Assembly: GCA_022376925.1 (NCBI GenBank)
Contig: JAIOJX010000004.1
Location: 6,820,001-6,884,000 of the forward strand
Source: Tragulus kanchil
Taxonomy: Eukaryota; Chordata; Mammalia; Artiodactyla; Tragulidae
Direction of reading: 5' to 3'
Length of the DNA stretch: 64,000 nucleotides
A program made the position numbers and the translations under genes. Positions 33,481-46,310 of this stretch are shown piece by piece (the first letter of the stretch is position 1; every line of letters begins with the position of its first letter). The notes beneath the pieces are model-generated. The model saw only the letters and a list, made by a program, of their open reading frames with translations, did no database searches and was not told where the DNA came from.

Positions 33481-33745
33481 TAATTTTCTATTCTTATTTT
33501 GTATTTTCACTTGACTGTTTTAGGGGCATTCATCATCTATTTTCACTCTCCCATCCACAATCTAGTCCTTAAATTTCTTAAAGTACAGAAATAGAATTTG
33601 GTGCTGTCTGAGAGAGAGACGAGAGGGAGAGAGAAACTGACTTGTAAATGGTAATACGTCCTAAAACATTCCATGTGTGATTGATTATAACTTTCTAGTG
33701 ACTGTTGCAGGGTTAAGTAGGTCATCAGTTCCTAATCAGTGCCTG

Positions 33746-34462
33746 TGGATGAACAGACTCTCATTTAGAGACATTGAGCTAAGGAGCATTCCATTTCTAC
33801 CAGCCCCAAAGCTGAAACCCTCCTTACCTTCTGTCAGAGTCTGGATATAGACATCTGGAAAGGTCATGTGTTGATTTACTCGAAAATCATTACCTGTGTG
33901 GCCAGGTTCTAATTGGATTTCATCCTATCATGAAAGAGATTGTACAGTGTTTCCTCAGGTGCTGTCTGCCTAGCAATTACCGTAGCAACATTCTGTCTCA
34001 CTACCAGGCTTTCAAACCCAGACCCAGAGGAGTCTGGGATGTGGAAGTATTAACATTTAGATTAATTTCTCACAGCCATTGGGTTATTGGATTTCTCTCT
34101 CTTGGTAACATACCTTAAACTGGTGTGACTAGCAGAGTCTCCAATGGTCCTCTTAAGTAGAAAGCATTGGTGGAATAATGTCTACTGAGAGGGATTGTAT
34201 CAATTGCATCTACTTCCAGCATTTGGTACAAAAATATTACCCTGAAATATATTTGCAAAGATGTCATTATTTGTATTCCAGGGACCTTTGAAAGATCATT
34301 TAGTCCTTCCACATCTCCAAGTGGAACAATTCTTGGCCAGGTCGGAAATCTAATTGTCATGACATATATGAGACAAATTGTCCTCTTGTGCTTAAACCTT
34401 TTCTGCTGAAATCAAACATATATTTAATCAAATAAAATTATTTTAAAAATAAGGTTTGGAGA
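33746..34462. other. unannotated sequence
   Basis: No element recognised. The 62-codon forward and 81-codon reverse frames have no family signature. Confidence 0.35.
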
Positions 34463-36694
34463 AAATTGAGAATTTATACTTTTGTTATTAGATGAATTAT
34501 TCCCTAATATATTAGTTGAAATTCATTTATATATAATGAGCGAGAATTTCTTTCCACATATCTTAGTAAAAGAAATACCACATCAGTTTGTTTCTCTGTA
34601 TGAAACTGAATTTATATGTGAGACCCACCTTTCCAGCTGCTAAGATTTGATGCACCTTCCCTGTCCCTAATTTTACTCAATAATCAGGGTATCTGGTGTG
34701 TCTATGGGTGATGGTCAAAGAGCATCCATAAAATTCACTTCACCTTGGTCATGGAGGGAGCTCACTGCCCAAATGTGATGACCCATCAGTGGGGGGTAAC
34801 TAGGTCACTGGGTACTGAGTGTTAACCTGTGGACCATTTACGACAGCTCCCAAGTAATGATGAAAGAGTCACTAAAATGCTAACAAAAAAGTAGACTCTT
34901 CCCTCATACCTGTCTCAAGTTTTAAGACCAATAACTACTGAGACATAACTTGAAAACTGCTGTGATAACCAGATGTTAGAGCTGAAGAGCAAGATAGTGA
35001 GAAGGTAGATAAAGACTGCTACTCATTAAAAACCTTTGCTCTTCCATTGAATCAATAGAGTAGGTCTCACCTGCCAAGTTAGATCCTGGCCACCTTCACC
35101 ATTCCCTTTTCCCACTCCGTCCTCATCCTTGACAGGGCCTCTAGTGAAAGACATATAAAATAGAAGCTACTATGTAAGTAGAGGGTTCTCCACTTTCAGA
35201 ATTGCATCCCTCAAAAGGAAGTAAAAAGTAAAATAAAAGTTAAAAAAAAAAAAGAAAACCACAAAAAAATGTAATTATAATTTCCATGTTTAGAGTCAAC
35301 AATGCTTACTAAAATTTTCTCTTTACAAAAACTGCTTTAAAAGTGTGGGTGTTCCAGTAAACAAAATAATTGGAGCAAAGAGAAAAAAAAAAAAAAAAGG
35401 AAATGCCAAACCCGTTTCCTTCTTCCACTTGAAGAAGCTTGCTTAGGAATTCAGTCACACTGGACATTTGTGGTTGTCCCTCTTGTAAACATGTGCACCA
35501 TTGGCATCAGCTTCTGATTCCTATTTGCAGATTCATGCTGTCCCAGGGAACCTGACCCAATCCTCAGAAAAGCCTCATCTCAAATTGAGAATTTATATTT
35601 TTAGATGAATTATTCCCTAATATATTAGTTGAAATTCATTTATATATAATGAGCGAGAATTTCTTTCCACATATCTTAGTAAAAGAAATACCACATCAGT
35701 TTGTTTCTCTGTATGAAACTGAATTTATATGTGAGACCCACCTTTCCAGCTGCTAAGATTTGATGCACCTTCCCTGTCCCTAATTTTACTCAATAATCAG
35801 GGTATCTGGTGTGTCTATGGGTGATGGTCAAAGAGCATCCATAAAATTCACTTCACCTTGGTCATGGAGGGAGCTCACTGCCCAAATGTGATGACCCATC
35901 AGTGGGGGGTAACTAGGTCACTGGGTACTGAGTGTTAACCTGTGGACCATTTACGACAGCTCCCAAGTAATGATGAAAGAGTCACTAAAATGCTAACAAA
36001 AAAGTAGACTCTTCCCTCATACCTGTCTCAAGTTTTAAGACCAATAACTACTGAGACATAACTTGAAAACTGCTGTGATAACCAGATGTTAGAGCTGAAG
36101 AGCAAGATAGTGAGAAGGTAGATAAAGACTGCTACTCATTAAAAACCTTTGCTCTTCCATTGAATCAATAGAGTAGGTCTCACCTGCCAAGTTAGATCCT
36201 GGCCACCTTCACCATTCCCTTTTCCCACTCCGTCCTCATCCTTGACAGGGCCTCTAGTGAAAGACATATAAAATAGAAGCTACTATGTAAGTAGAGGGTT
36301 CTCCACTTTCAGAATTGCATCCCTCAAAAGGAAGTAAAAAGTAAAATAAAAGTTAAAAAAAAAAAAGAAAACCACAAAAAAATGTAATTATAATTTCCAT
36401 GTTTAGAGTCAACAATGCTTACTAAAATTTTCTCTTTACAAAAACTGCTTTAAAAGTGTGGGTGTTCCAGTAAACAAAATAATTGGAGCAAAGAGAAAAA
36501 AAAAAAAAAAAGGAAATGCCAAACCCGTTTCCTTCTTCCACTTGAAGAAGCTTGCTTAGGAATTCAGTCACACTGGACATTTGTGGTTGTCCCTCTTGTA
36601 AACATGTGCACCATTGGCATCAGCTTCTGATTCCTATTTGCAGATTCATGCTGTCCCAGGGAACCTGACCCAATCCTCAGAAAAGCCTCATCTC
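34463..36694. repeat. direct duplication D9 (offset 1119, falling to 1113)
   Basis: Left arm 34463-35581, right arm 35582-36694, directly head to tail. The only change found is a 6-bp loss within 25 bp of the junction in the right arm (near 35598). The unit contains A-rich tracts (35243-35270, 35381-35398) but no repeat family that I recognise. Confidence 0.95.
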
Positions 36695-37096
36695 TTGAAT
36701 GTGGCAGACTGATGTTGATCACTACTCAGTGAAAGCCTTGCGATGGGCAAGAGATGTCCTCACTCTGTTCTAGCCTCTCTCTTATGTCCTGTGCATTTGA
36801 GACTCGAGTGTGGGAGTTTTTTGAGTGTTCCCAATCCTCCCTCTGAGCTGCCAAATTGTGCCTTGTTATCTGAGTCACTTGTGAGCAAGTTTCCTATGCC
36901 TCCTGCAATGGTAATGGTTCAGGAGTTTGGACCTGAGTTTCCTGACTTGCCTGGGACTGGCACATGAGGGTTCCTCATCCTTTTTTAGAAGAAAAAAAAT
37001 TATTCCACCAAGATTCCATTCTTACTTATCCAACTATAAAGAAGAAAAGTACACATTTAACAAAATTCTTTAATTATTTTTTTTGTTTGTTATTTG
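36695..37096. other. unannotated sequence
   Basis: A 74-codon frame (36743-36967) followed by a 71-codon frame (36964-37179). No family signature and no splice context that I would trust. Confidence 0.3.
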
Positions 37097-37489
37097 TTGA
37101 GGTTATGGCAAAACAGACTCTCTTCAGTTTTGCTGGACAAAGTGCTAATAGAAGAAACATCTATGGAGGGGAAATTTGATGACATGAAATGTGTTTTCTC
37201 AATTGTAAACTGAGAAATAAATTTTAGGAATCTATTCCTAAAATATGCTGGACCAAATAAGAAACAACTTATAAGGAAGTTTTTTTATTGTACCATATTT
37301 ATAAAACAATGAAACCATCGGGTTACATAAAGGATATATCTATACAATGGAGTGTTAAGCTGCCACCTGAAAAAGTGAAGGACAATATCTTATATACATA
37401 ACTACATAAATGGAGATATTTCCTGGCTAGATTATCAAATAGAAAAGCAAGAATGATAGGAAGGTAGGTAGATGCTTAATATTTACAAT

Positions 37490-37862
37490 GGTATCTTGGC
37501 TAGGCTGTGGTGCCCACTTGATTGATCAAATACTAATCTAGATGTTACTGTGAAGGCATTTTGTAGACACGACACTACATTTATCATTTTTGGCCTTAAG
37601 TAAAGCAGAGTATTATCCATAATGTGGGTGGAGCTCATCTGATCAGTTGAAACACACTGGAGCAAAAACCAGGTTTCTCAGAGAAGGAATTCTGCTTCCA
37701 GACTGTAACATAGAATTCCTGCCTGATTTTCCAGCCTGCTGGCTTGCCCTACAGGTTTCAGTCTCAAGACTGTAGCATCAGTTCTTTGTCGAATTTCTAG
37801 CCTGTGAATTTTATGTGTCCCATTGTTTCTATTTCTCTGGCTAACCCTAGTTGATACAGTAG
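37490..37862 (+). mobile_element. ancient LTR-like element (D10 left arm)
   Basis: gctgtggtgcccacttgatt, 'attatccataatgtgggtgg', 'cctgctggcttgccctacag' and 'tctggctaaccctagttgat' follow the layout of an ancient mammalian LTR of the ERVL/MaLR class as I remember it. Subfamily unclear. Confidence 0.5.
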
Positions 37863-38621
37863 ATAAATAAAATGTTAGATATAGCATGCTGCCTTTTCTA
37901 TATAAGATAAAATATCAGAAACATAATCCAGAAACTACCTCTATTCCTCCCTTTCCCCAAAATCAATCAGTCACAGGAGACAAGGGTACAGACAGAGAAA
38001 AAATGGAAATGAGACTGATTAAGTATACCTTAATAAACTTTTCTGTCACTTAAAATACAATTTTTGTGTTTATTGTTTATTTTGGAATCAGACAAAGTTT
38101 GATCACTTCATGAACATAGCATTCTTTTCTTTTTAAAATGCATAATTATTACTATATAAATAATAAATATCTAGTTTAACATTTTTTGCATTTTATAAAG
38201 ATGGAATCATACTTTCTTGTTTTGCAACTTGAGGTTATGGCAAAACAGACTCTCTTCAGTTTTGCTGGACAAAGTGCTAATAGAAGAAACATCTATGGAG
38301 GGGAAATTTGATGACATGAAATGTGTTTTCTCAATTGTAAACTGAGAAATAAATTTTAGGAATCTATTCCTAAAATATGCTGGACCAAATAAGAAACAAC
38401 TTATAAGGAAGTTTTTTTATTGTACCATATTTATAAAACAATGAAACCATCGGGTTACATAAAGGATATATCTATACAATGGAGTGTTAAGCTGCCACCT
38501 GAAAAAGTGAAGGACAATATCTTATATACATAACTACATAAATGGAGATATTTCCTGGCTAGATTATCAAATAGAAAAGCAAGAATGATAGGAAGGTAGG
38601 TAGATGCTTAATATTTACAAT

Positions 38622-38994
38622 GGTATCTTGGCTAGGCTGTGGTGCCCACTTGATTGATCAAATACTAATCTAGATGTTACTGTGAAGGCATTTTGTAGAC
38701 ACGACACTACATTTATCATTTTTGGCCTTAAGTAAAGCAGAGTATTATCCATAATGTGGGTGGAGCTCATCTGATCAGTTGAAACACACTGGAGCAAAAA
38801 CCAGGTTTCTCAGAGAAGGAATTCTGCTTCCAGACTGTAACATAGAATTCCTGCCTGATTTTCCAGCCTGCTGGCTTGCCCTACAGGTTTCAGTCTCAAG
38901 ACTGTAGCATCAGTTCTTTGTCGAATTTCTAGCCTGTGAATTTTATGTGTCCCATTGTTTCTATTTCTCTGGCTAACCCTAGTTGATACAGTAG
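38622..38994 (+). mobile_element. ancient LTR-like element (D10 right arm)
   Basis: D10 duplicate of 37490-37862, offset 1132. Confidence 0.5.
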
Positions 38995-39010
38995 ATAAAT
39001 AAAATGTTAG

Positions 39011-41201
39011 ATATAGCATGCTGCCTTTTCTATATAAGATAAAATATCAGAAACATAATCCAGAAACTACCTCTATTCCTCCCTTTCCCCAAAATCAATC
39101 AGTCACAGGAGACAAGGGTACAGACAGAGAAAAAATGGAAATGAGACTGATTAAGTATACCTTAATAAACTTTTCTGTCACTTAAAATACAATTTTTGTG
39201 TTTATTGTTTATTTTGGAATCAGACAAAGTTTGATCACTTCATGAACATAGCATTCTTTTCTTTTTAAAATGCATAATTATTACTATATAAATAATAAAT
39301 ATCTAGTTTAACATTTTTTTTGCATTTTATAAAGATGGAATCATACTTTCTTGTTTTGCAACTTGATTGTTTGCCTCTAAAGTGTTCTTTCCTGATATCC
39401 ATTCATGTTGATATCTGTTTATTCCTTTTTCTCTATTGTATTGTATTGTGTATTGTGTTAATACGCCACTATTTTTCAATTCTCTCGATGATACTTCTGT
39501 AGAAACTATTGTGCAAATCATATTTTAGAAAGGTAAGAGTTTTTCTAGGGTATTTGATGAAGAGCAGAATCAGGAGGGGATAAATGAATGTGAACACATT
39601 CCATTTACTAGGTAATAGCAGTTGGACCCATGTGGTAGTGCTAATTTGTATTCCTAACTTGAAGTATGAGTTTCTACTCTGCATTCTTCTACATCCTTAC
39701 CAACACTTGTTATTGGCAGTGTTTCTAATTCTTGCTGACCTGATAATTAGCAAGAATGTCTGCTAAACTTCAGTAATGTTATTTGGCTTTAGGTCTTCCA
39801 TTAGTTACTCCTTGGGATTCTATTTCTCTCAAGTTTTTGTTCTTTTATATTTCTTATGTTTTCAGTGTCTTAAGAATTACCTTATATTTTCTTTAGATTT
39901 CCTGTTATATGAAGTTTGGGGGTATTTTAGCCATACTATTATGCTTAACTCACTTACTATGGAGAGTTTCCAGTGTATTTTACACTTTTAAAATTTATGT
40001 TCTTGTTTCAGTGGTGCTTTGTAATTCTGAGGCTCCTATGTCTTGGTCCACAGTGTGTTTGCTCTGACTTCTGGTGAGCAATCTAAGAATGGGCACTTAT
40101 ATAGCATGCTGCCTTTTCTATATAAGATAAAATATCAGAAACATAATCCAGAAACTACCTCTATTCCTCCCTTTCCCCAAAATCAATCAGTCACAGGAGA
40201 CAAGGGTACAGACAGAGAAAAAATGGAAATGAGACTGATTAAGTATACCTTAATAAACTTTTCTGTCACTTAAAATACAATTTTTGTGTTTATTGTTTAT
40301 TTTGGAATCAGACAAAGTTTGATCACTTCATGAACATAGCATTCTTTTCTTTTTAAAATGCATAATTATTACTATATAAATAATAAATATCTAGTTTAAC
40401 ATTTTTTTTGCATTTTATAAAGATGGAATCATACTTTCTTGTTTTGCAACTTGATTGTTTGCCTCTAAAGTGTTCTTTCCTGATATCCATTCATGTTGAT
40501 ATCTGTTTATTCCTTTTTCTCTATTGTATTGTATTGTGTATTGTGTTAATACGCCACTATTTTTCAATTCTCTCGATGATACTTCTGTAGAAACTATTGT
40601 GCAAATCATATTTTAGAAAGGTAAGAGTTTTTCTAGGGTATTTGATGAAGAGCAGAATCAGGAGGGGATAAATGAATGTGAACACATTCCATTTACTAGG
40701 TAATAGCAGTTGGACCCATGTGGTAGTGCTAATTTGTATTCCTAACTTGAAGTATGAGTTTCTACTCTGCATTCTTCTACATCCTTACCAACACTTGTTA
40801 TTGGCAGTGTTTCTAATTCTTGCTGACCTGATAATTAGCAAGAATGTCTGCTAAACTTCAGTAATGTTATTTGGCTTTAGGTCTTCCATTAGTTACTCCT
40901 TGGGATTCTATTTCTCTCAAGTTTTTGTTCTTTTATATTTCTTATGTTTTCAGTGTCTTAAGAATTACCTTATATTTTCTTTAGATTTCCTGTTATATGA
41001 AGTTTGGGGGTATTTTAGCCATACTATTATGCTTAACTCACTTACTATGGAGAGTTTCCAGTGTATTTTACACTTTTAAAATTTATGTTCTTGTTTCAGT
41101 GGTGCTTTATCTGATAGAATCTTGCGCAGTTGAGGCTCCTATGTCTTGGTCCACAGTGTGTTTGCTCTGACTTCTGGTGAGCAATCTAAGAATGGGCACT
41201 T
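39011..41201. repeat. direct duplication D11 (offset 1088-1103), chained to D10
   Basis: Left arm 39011-40098, right arm 40099-41201. The left arm is disturbed about 70 bp before the junction: at 40019-40030 it reads gtaattctgagg where the right arm has a longer stretch (41109-41135). The segment beginning atatagcatgctgcc occurs at about 37879, 39011 and 40099. Confidence 0.94.
39330..39765 (-). mobile_element. old L1-like 3' region, antisense (D11 left arm)
   Basis: 'tataaagatggaatcatact', 'ttcatgttgatatctgttta' and 'ccttaccaacacttgttatt' are spaced as in the antisense ORF2/3' end of an ancient L1. The D11 copy is 40418-40853. Identical short frames in both arms are not genes. Confidence 0.5.
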
Positions 41202-41639
41202 GAGTAGCCTGGGATTAAGTTTCTATCAGTTACTCAACATGGAGGTTTCAGAAACACTGTGATAAATTTCAATCTCATATCTAAGGTTTTGATGCCAAGA
41301 GTATTTTAATGTTGTAGAAAAAGAAAGATGTTCATTGAGCAAGTACTGTTGACCTACAGTTGTCCCAAGTCTGTTCTGAGAGAAAATCCTGAAAAACTTT
41401 TGATCCTAATTGAAAAAAAACAAACCATAAAAACTGTGTCTTAAATGCTGTTCCCTTAAAAATACTTACATCTTAAGTCTGGAGTTAAATATACCTTCAA
41501 GATAATTAACTTGTACTGATTTATTTTTGTTTCTTATTAAAGGTCCTATATGTTCAAAGTATTGTAGACATGAAACATATAGCTACAATGTCTTTTACTT
41601 TATTAATTTTGTGATTTTATTTTTAAGCAAAGTAGATGT
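41202..41639. other. unannotated sequence
   Basis: Nothing recognised. Confidence 0.35.
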
Positions 41640-41950
41640 GTGTTAATCACTCATTCCTGTCTGACTCTTTGCTACCCTATGGACTGTAACTTGCCAGACT
41701 TCTCTGTCCATGGGGATTCTCCAGGCAAGAATATTGGAGTGGATTGTCATGCCCTCCTCCAGGGAATCCCAACCCTGGGATCGAACCCAGGTCTCCTGCA
41801 TTGCCTGAGGATTCTTTACCATCTGAGCCACCAGAGAAACCCAAGACTACTGGAGTGGGTAACCTATCCCTTCTCCAGGGGATCTTCCTGACCAGGGTCT
41901 TCTGCATTGCAGGTGGATTCCTTACCAACTGAGCCACAAGGGAAGCCCTT
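41640..41950 (-). mobile_element. compound Bov-tA SINE, antisense (about 1.5 units)
   Basis: One full unit (41640-41840, ending 'gagccaccagagaaaccc') is joined to a second partial unit (41841-41950, repeating 'ccttctccaggggatcttcc' and ending 'gagccacaagggaagccc'). Two tRNA-like heads therefore lie in one element. Confidence 0.82.
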
Positions 41951-42762
41951 TAAACAAAGTATGTAGTGGTTAAATAAACTACATTCTCACTTTCTCTTAG
42001 GTGAGTGAAGAAATGCTGGATAGTTATTTCAAAAATTATAACTCAGTAATTCACCTAGCAAAAAAATATCTAAAATGTATATTTTTTATAATTTTTTAAT
42101 TAAGTTGAATGAAATTTAAGCAAAAAAAAAAACAACAGAAAAAACAAACCCCCCCCCAAAACAGCAAAACTATCCCAAAAGTAATTATTTTTTTTCAAAT
42201 CAAATGTATGATATACACTTTACAATCAAGGCTGGCTTTGTCTTGTTACTGTTAATTCTCTGGCACTATTTCTATTCTTATGTGTCCTATTTTTGGCAAA
42301 AATTACTTCTCTAACAGGCTGTGTAGATCTTTCTCATTTGTCCTCATTAAAAACAAAATTCTACCTTGTGTGATAGAATTTTTATCAGGCTTTTTTCTTA
42401 GACTTAGACATATTAACTTAGACATTAAGTTCCTAATACTTCTACTAGATATTGTTATGGAATATTAAGGAATATATGTAAGGAATATTTCCTTCAAGAA
42501 AATTAAGTGTGACTCTGTAATATCCAATTTTTACCTAAAGAAGTGGGATAAATGTCTAATTGATTTTCTCTGTCTCTCCACCTAGCCTAAAATTAAAAAA
42601 AAAAAAAAAAAAACAGAGTAAATATTTGCTTATCCGCAGTCAATGATATAGTAAACTAACAATGAAAACTCTTTTAAAAAAGTAAAATATTCTTGAATAG
42701 CTCATCCAAAATATATTCCCTCTAAAACTCATTTTTAAATACACAATTTCAGGAAAAATAGT
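41951..42762. other. unannotated AT-rich sequence with homopolymer tracts
   Basis: A-rich and C-run low-complexity sequence at 42119-42180 and a pure A run at about 42595-42613. No family recognised. Confidence 0.4.
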
Positions 42763-42866
42763 CATTTGATTTCATTACCCACAGCAAGTAAATGCAACAA
42801 ATTGGGGTTAGAGTCAGACTCATTCTTACTCACAAAAGATCTCTGGCAAAAGAAAATAAAAGAAAA

Positions 42867-42990
42867 ACTTCCCTGGTGGTCCAGTGGTTAAGATTCCACT
42901 CTTCCAGTGCAGGGGGTACAGGTATTGATCCCTGATAGGAGAACTAAGATCCTACCTGCCATGTGGCACAGCCAAAAAAATAAAAATAAA
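42867..42990 (+). mobile_element. CHR-2-type SINE, sense (D12 left arm)
   Basis: acttccctggtggtccagtg, B-box-like region 'gtattgatccctgatag', 'gagaactaagatcctacctg' and 'tggcacagccaaaaaaat' are the short CHR-2 layout. Confidence 0.88.
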
Positions 42991-43624
42991 TGATTAAAAT
43001 GAGAAAATCAAGGAGAAATAGAGCAGACACAAGGAAAATGACCTTAGATTATCTGAAGAAGAGGCAAGCAGTGGTCCACATTGTGGTTATCCCCTTTTTT
43101 TGAGAGTAGGTCCTACATATCATTTCTTAGTTCAGAAGTTATTTCTGCTGGGAGACCACCATAAGCTTTTCCGAGCCTCTTTCCCCACCAGCACCTTGAA
43201 ATTCTCTTATTAGAGTATGAATTGCACTGCATCATGACCTCCTGGTAGTTTGCAGTTGTCCCAGCTACATCACTGACAAGTACATGCCAGTCTTTCCAGT
43301 GTGCTTCCCCCAGTCTTTAACAGTGATTGTTACGATCAGTGTGTCAAAAGAATAAAAGGACCACTGATATTCACTAGTAAGAAAAGATTCAATGGAACTA
43401 AGAATTTCAGAGCTAAAATAACTCAGGAAAATTGGACTATTATAATAAACTATACTTCAGTTAAACATTAAAAATAAAATTGGTCTATTGATTCACATGT
43501 ATGACTGAGGAAATTGAAAACTAGGAAAGTTGTTGACCAATGGAGGGGGTCAGTGATCCACCTAGGTAAAAGCAAGTATCTCCTGAGTTTTACTTCAGGC
43601 TATTTTTCATGACGTAGTTGCTGC

Positions 43625-43775
43625 AGGTGACAATAAATTGAGTCTTTATCACAAAGCAGGCATGGTGCTAAATGATTGACATTTTCTTTCTCACTTAGTC
43701 CTTAAAACAACCTGATAGCATTGATGCAAATGTTAGCCATCTCATACAGGCCATAAAACATTGCTCATACAAGTT
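43625..43775 (+). mobile_element. possible MIR remnant (D12 left arm)
   Basis: caggcatggtgctaaatgat followed by 'cttagtccttaaaacaacct' resembles the MIR start. The D12 copy is 44759-44909. Confidence 0.5.
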
Positions 43776-44000
43776 GAGAATCTTGTCAACAGATAGAAGC
43801 AGGATTTCTGTTTCTAACTCCAAAATCTACTTTCCACTCTGCACCCCAAATCCCCCCATACAGGCCATAAACATTGTTCAAAACAAGGAGAAAATACATT
43901 TGATTTCATTACCCACAGCAAGTAAATGCAACAAATTGGGGTTAGAGTCAGACTCATTCTTACTCACAAAAGATCTCTGGCAAAAGAAAATAAAAGAAAA

Positions 44001-44124
44001 ACTTCCCTGGTGGTCCAGTGGTTAAGATTCCACTCTTCCAGTGCAGGGGGTACAGGTATTGATCCCTGATAGGAGAACTAAGATCCTACCTGCCATGTGG
44101 CACAGCCAAAAAAATAAAAATAAA
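44001..44124 (+). mobile_element. CHR-2-type SINE, sense (D12 right arm)
   Basis: D12 duplicate of 42867-42990. Confidence 0.88.
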
Positions 44125-44984
44125 TGATTAAAATGAGAAAATCAAGGAGAAATAGAGCAGACACAAGGAAAATGACCTTAGATTATCTGAAGAAGAGGCA
44201 AGCAGTGGTCCACATTGTGGTTATCCCCTTTTTTTGAGAGTAGGTCCTACATATCATTTCTTAGTTCAGAAGTTATTTCTGCTGGGAGACCACCATAAGC
44301 TTTTCCGAGCCTCTTTCCCCACCAGCACCTTGAAATTCTCTTATTAGAGTATGAATTGCACTGCATCATGACCTCCTGGTAGTTTGCAGTTGTCCCAGCT
44401 ACATCACTGACAAGTACATGCCAGTCTTTCCAGTGTGCTTCCCCCAGTCTTTAACAGTGATTGTTACGATCAGTGTGTCAAAAGAATAAAAGGACCACTG
44501 ATATTCACTAGTAAGAAAAGATTCAATGGAACTAAGAATTTCAGAGCTAAAATAACTCAGGAAAATTGGACTATTATAATAAACTATACTTCAGTTAAAC
44601 ATTAAAAATAAAATTGGTCTATTGATTCACATGTATGACTGAGGAAATTGAAAACTAGGAAAGTTGTTGACCAATGGAGGGGGTCAGTGATCCACCTAGG
44701 TAAAAGCAAGTATCTCCTGAGTTTTACTTCAGGCTATTTTTCATGACGTAGTTGCTGCAGGTGACAATAAATTGAGTCTTTATCACAAAGCAGGCATGGT
44801 GCTAAATGATTGACATTTTCTTTCTCACTTAGTCCTTAAAACAACCTGATAGCATTGATGCAAATGTTAGCCATCTCATACAGGCCATAAAACATTGCTC
44901 ATACAAGTTGAGAATCTTGTCAACAGATAGAAGCAGGATTTCTGTTTCTAACTCCAAAATCTACTTTCCACTCTGCACCCCAAA

Positions 44985-45884
44985 CTCAGGACCCTTCCCT
45001 AGGTGGGAGACTGATGGACTGGCTGTTTTAATTTGTTTGTTTTATTTGTTCATAACTCCACAAGCCCCAAATTTCTGAACAGATGGGATTTAATTCAAAA
45101 TCATGAGGAAGAAAAAACTGAAATAAGCAGAGGACTACCTCAATTGTAGTAATAATCAGAAAAAAAAATGAATACATTTGACAAGTCATTAAGGATTTAA
45201 CTTAGTATAATCTATGAATATTAAAAAATACATAATATGTACATTGAACTGTTGGACTCTGTCAGAGAAAATCATTCTTGGAAGAGGATCTGTTTTTCAT
45301 GTAAAATACTTCTGAATATGAGAAATGCTTAAGTGTTGTGCTTACAAAACTTGAAATATGACTCTGCCTTGTGTAAATTTTTGTGAGCAGTTTGTGCAAA
45401 GCAGTAGCAATCTCTCAGGTAGTCTGAGGTATAGGGTATAAAGGTTTGGAGGGATTAAACAGGGTCTGGTGGCTGGCGGGCTTGTGCCTGGTAATTGAGT
45501 GACTGGAAGTTGAAGAGACAAGCAGGTCACCCTCCCATCCACAGATGTGAAGCCTGTCTGTAGATGCCTGAAATGAACACGCCACTGGCATGGGTCTTAA
45601 CTCCTTCGATGCAGTCTCCACAGATGGTGTTGCCCTGACATAGGAGGAAATTTCTCTTCCACAACTTGGGAAGAGAAAAATAAACAATAGGGGGTGGGGG
45701 AGGGCAGAGAAAAATAAACAAATATGGCTTATTTATAGTCCTGTTCCCTATAGTTATTCTACAGGTTGAGTAAATCAGAAGGTATTCAAGTCCAGAAACC
45801 TTCTCCAAGTGAAGCTATTAATATGCTACTTAAAATGACAGGAAGTGCCAGTTCTTCCTGTAGGTTTGTCATGCGTGTGTGACT
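44985..45884. other. unannotated sequence
   Basis: Three overlapping reverse frames of 66-93 codons (45342-45808) are chance-like, in different phases with no family signature. Nothing else seen. Confidence 0.35.
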
Positions 45885-45995
45885 TCATTAACCCTCAGAG
45901 TCATGTATGAGGTACATGTCTCAGTTGCCTCCTTTTTACCAATAAGGAGACTGTAAAGTTTAATATGCTTAGTATTCCACAGCTGATAATTTTCT
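45885..45995 (+). mobile_element. MIR SINE remnant
   Basis: 'attaaccctcagagtcatg' and 'tttttaccaataaggagact', then 'tattccacagctgataat', follow the MIR core. Confidence 0.6.
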
Positions 45996-46056
45996 TTGTA
46001 GTATCTGAGTTACTTGGAACCTTTTTAATGGTGCATTAAAAATATTCACTTTTGAA

Positions 46057-46290
46057 GCTTTCCTGGTGATTCAATGGATGAAGGGACCACCTTGCAGTGC
46101 AAGGGGCCCCAGTTTGATCCCTGGCCCAGGAAGATCGCACGTGCAATGGAGCAGCTGAATTGGTGTGTCCATTTGTGAGCCAGAGCACATACACCTGGAG
46201 CTGGTGCTCTGCAGTCTGAGAGGCCACTGCAATGGGAGGCCCACACATGTCAAAGAATAAAAAAGATGGATGAAAATGAATATAAATAAA
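46057..46290 (+). mobile_element. long CHR-type SINE, sense, older copy
   Basis: gctttcctggtgattcaatg, 'cagtttgatccctggccca', 'ctgcagtctgagaggccact' and 'aaagatggatgaaaatgaat'. Diverged, with no C-rich tail. Confidence 0.83.
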
Positions 46291-46310
46291 AGAGGCATGA
46301 TGAGGGGAAA

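Larger units (their letters stand above)
31508..33745. repeat. direct duplication D8 (offset 1125-1120-1123), chained to D7
   Basis: Left arm 31508-32622, spacer 32623-32632, right arm 32633-33745. The non-repeat parts differ only by a few run-length or short indels near the left edge. The SINE carries about a dozen substitutions and a short indel between the arms. The segment 31508-31869 is present three times in the window (30366, 31508, 32633). Confidence 0.95.
37097..39366. repeat. direct duplication D10 (unit 1132 bp)
   Basis: Left arm 37097-38228, right arm 38229-39362, with the 4-bp word ttga at left edge, junction and right edge. The only change found is two extra T in a T run near 39313. 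Confidence 0.96.
42763..44984. repeat. direct duplication D12 (unit 1134 bp)
   Basis: Left arm 42763-43850, spacer 43851-43896, right arm 43897-44984. I found no difference inside the arms. The spacer contains an extra, slightly damaged copy of 43744-43767 (begins atacaggccataaa), then 'aggagaaaata', an eroded form of the left flank. Confidence 0.95.

Noticed and set aside
36743..37179. Possible exon (74- and 71-codon frames)
   Set aside because: No convincing splice sites or recognisable domain. Frames of this length occur by chance in mammalian DNA.
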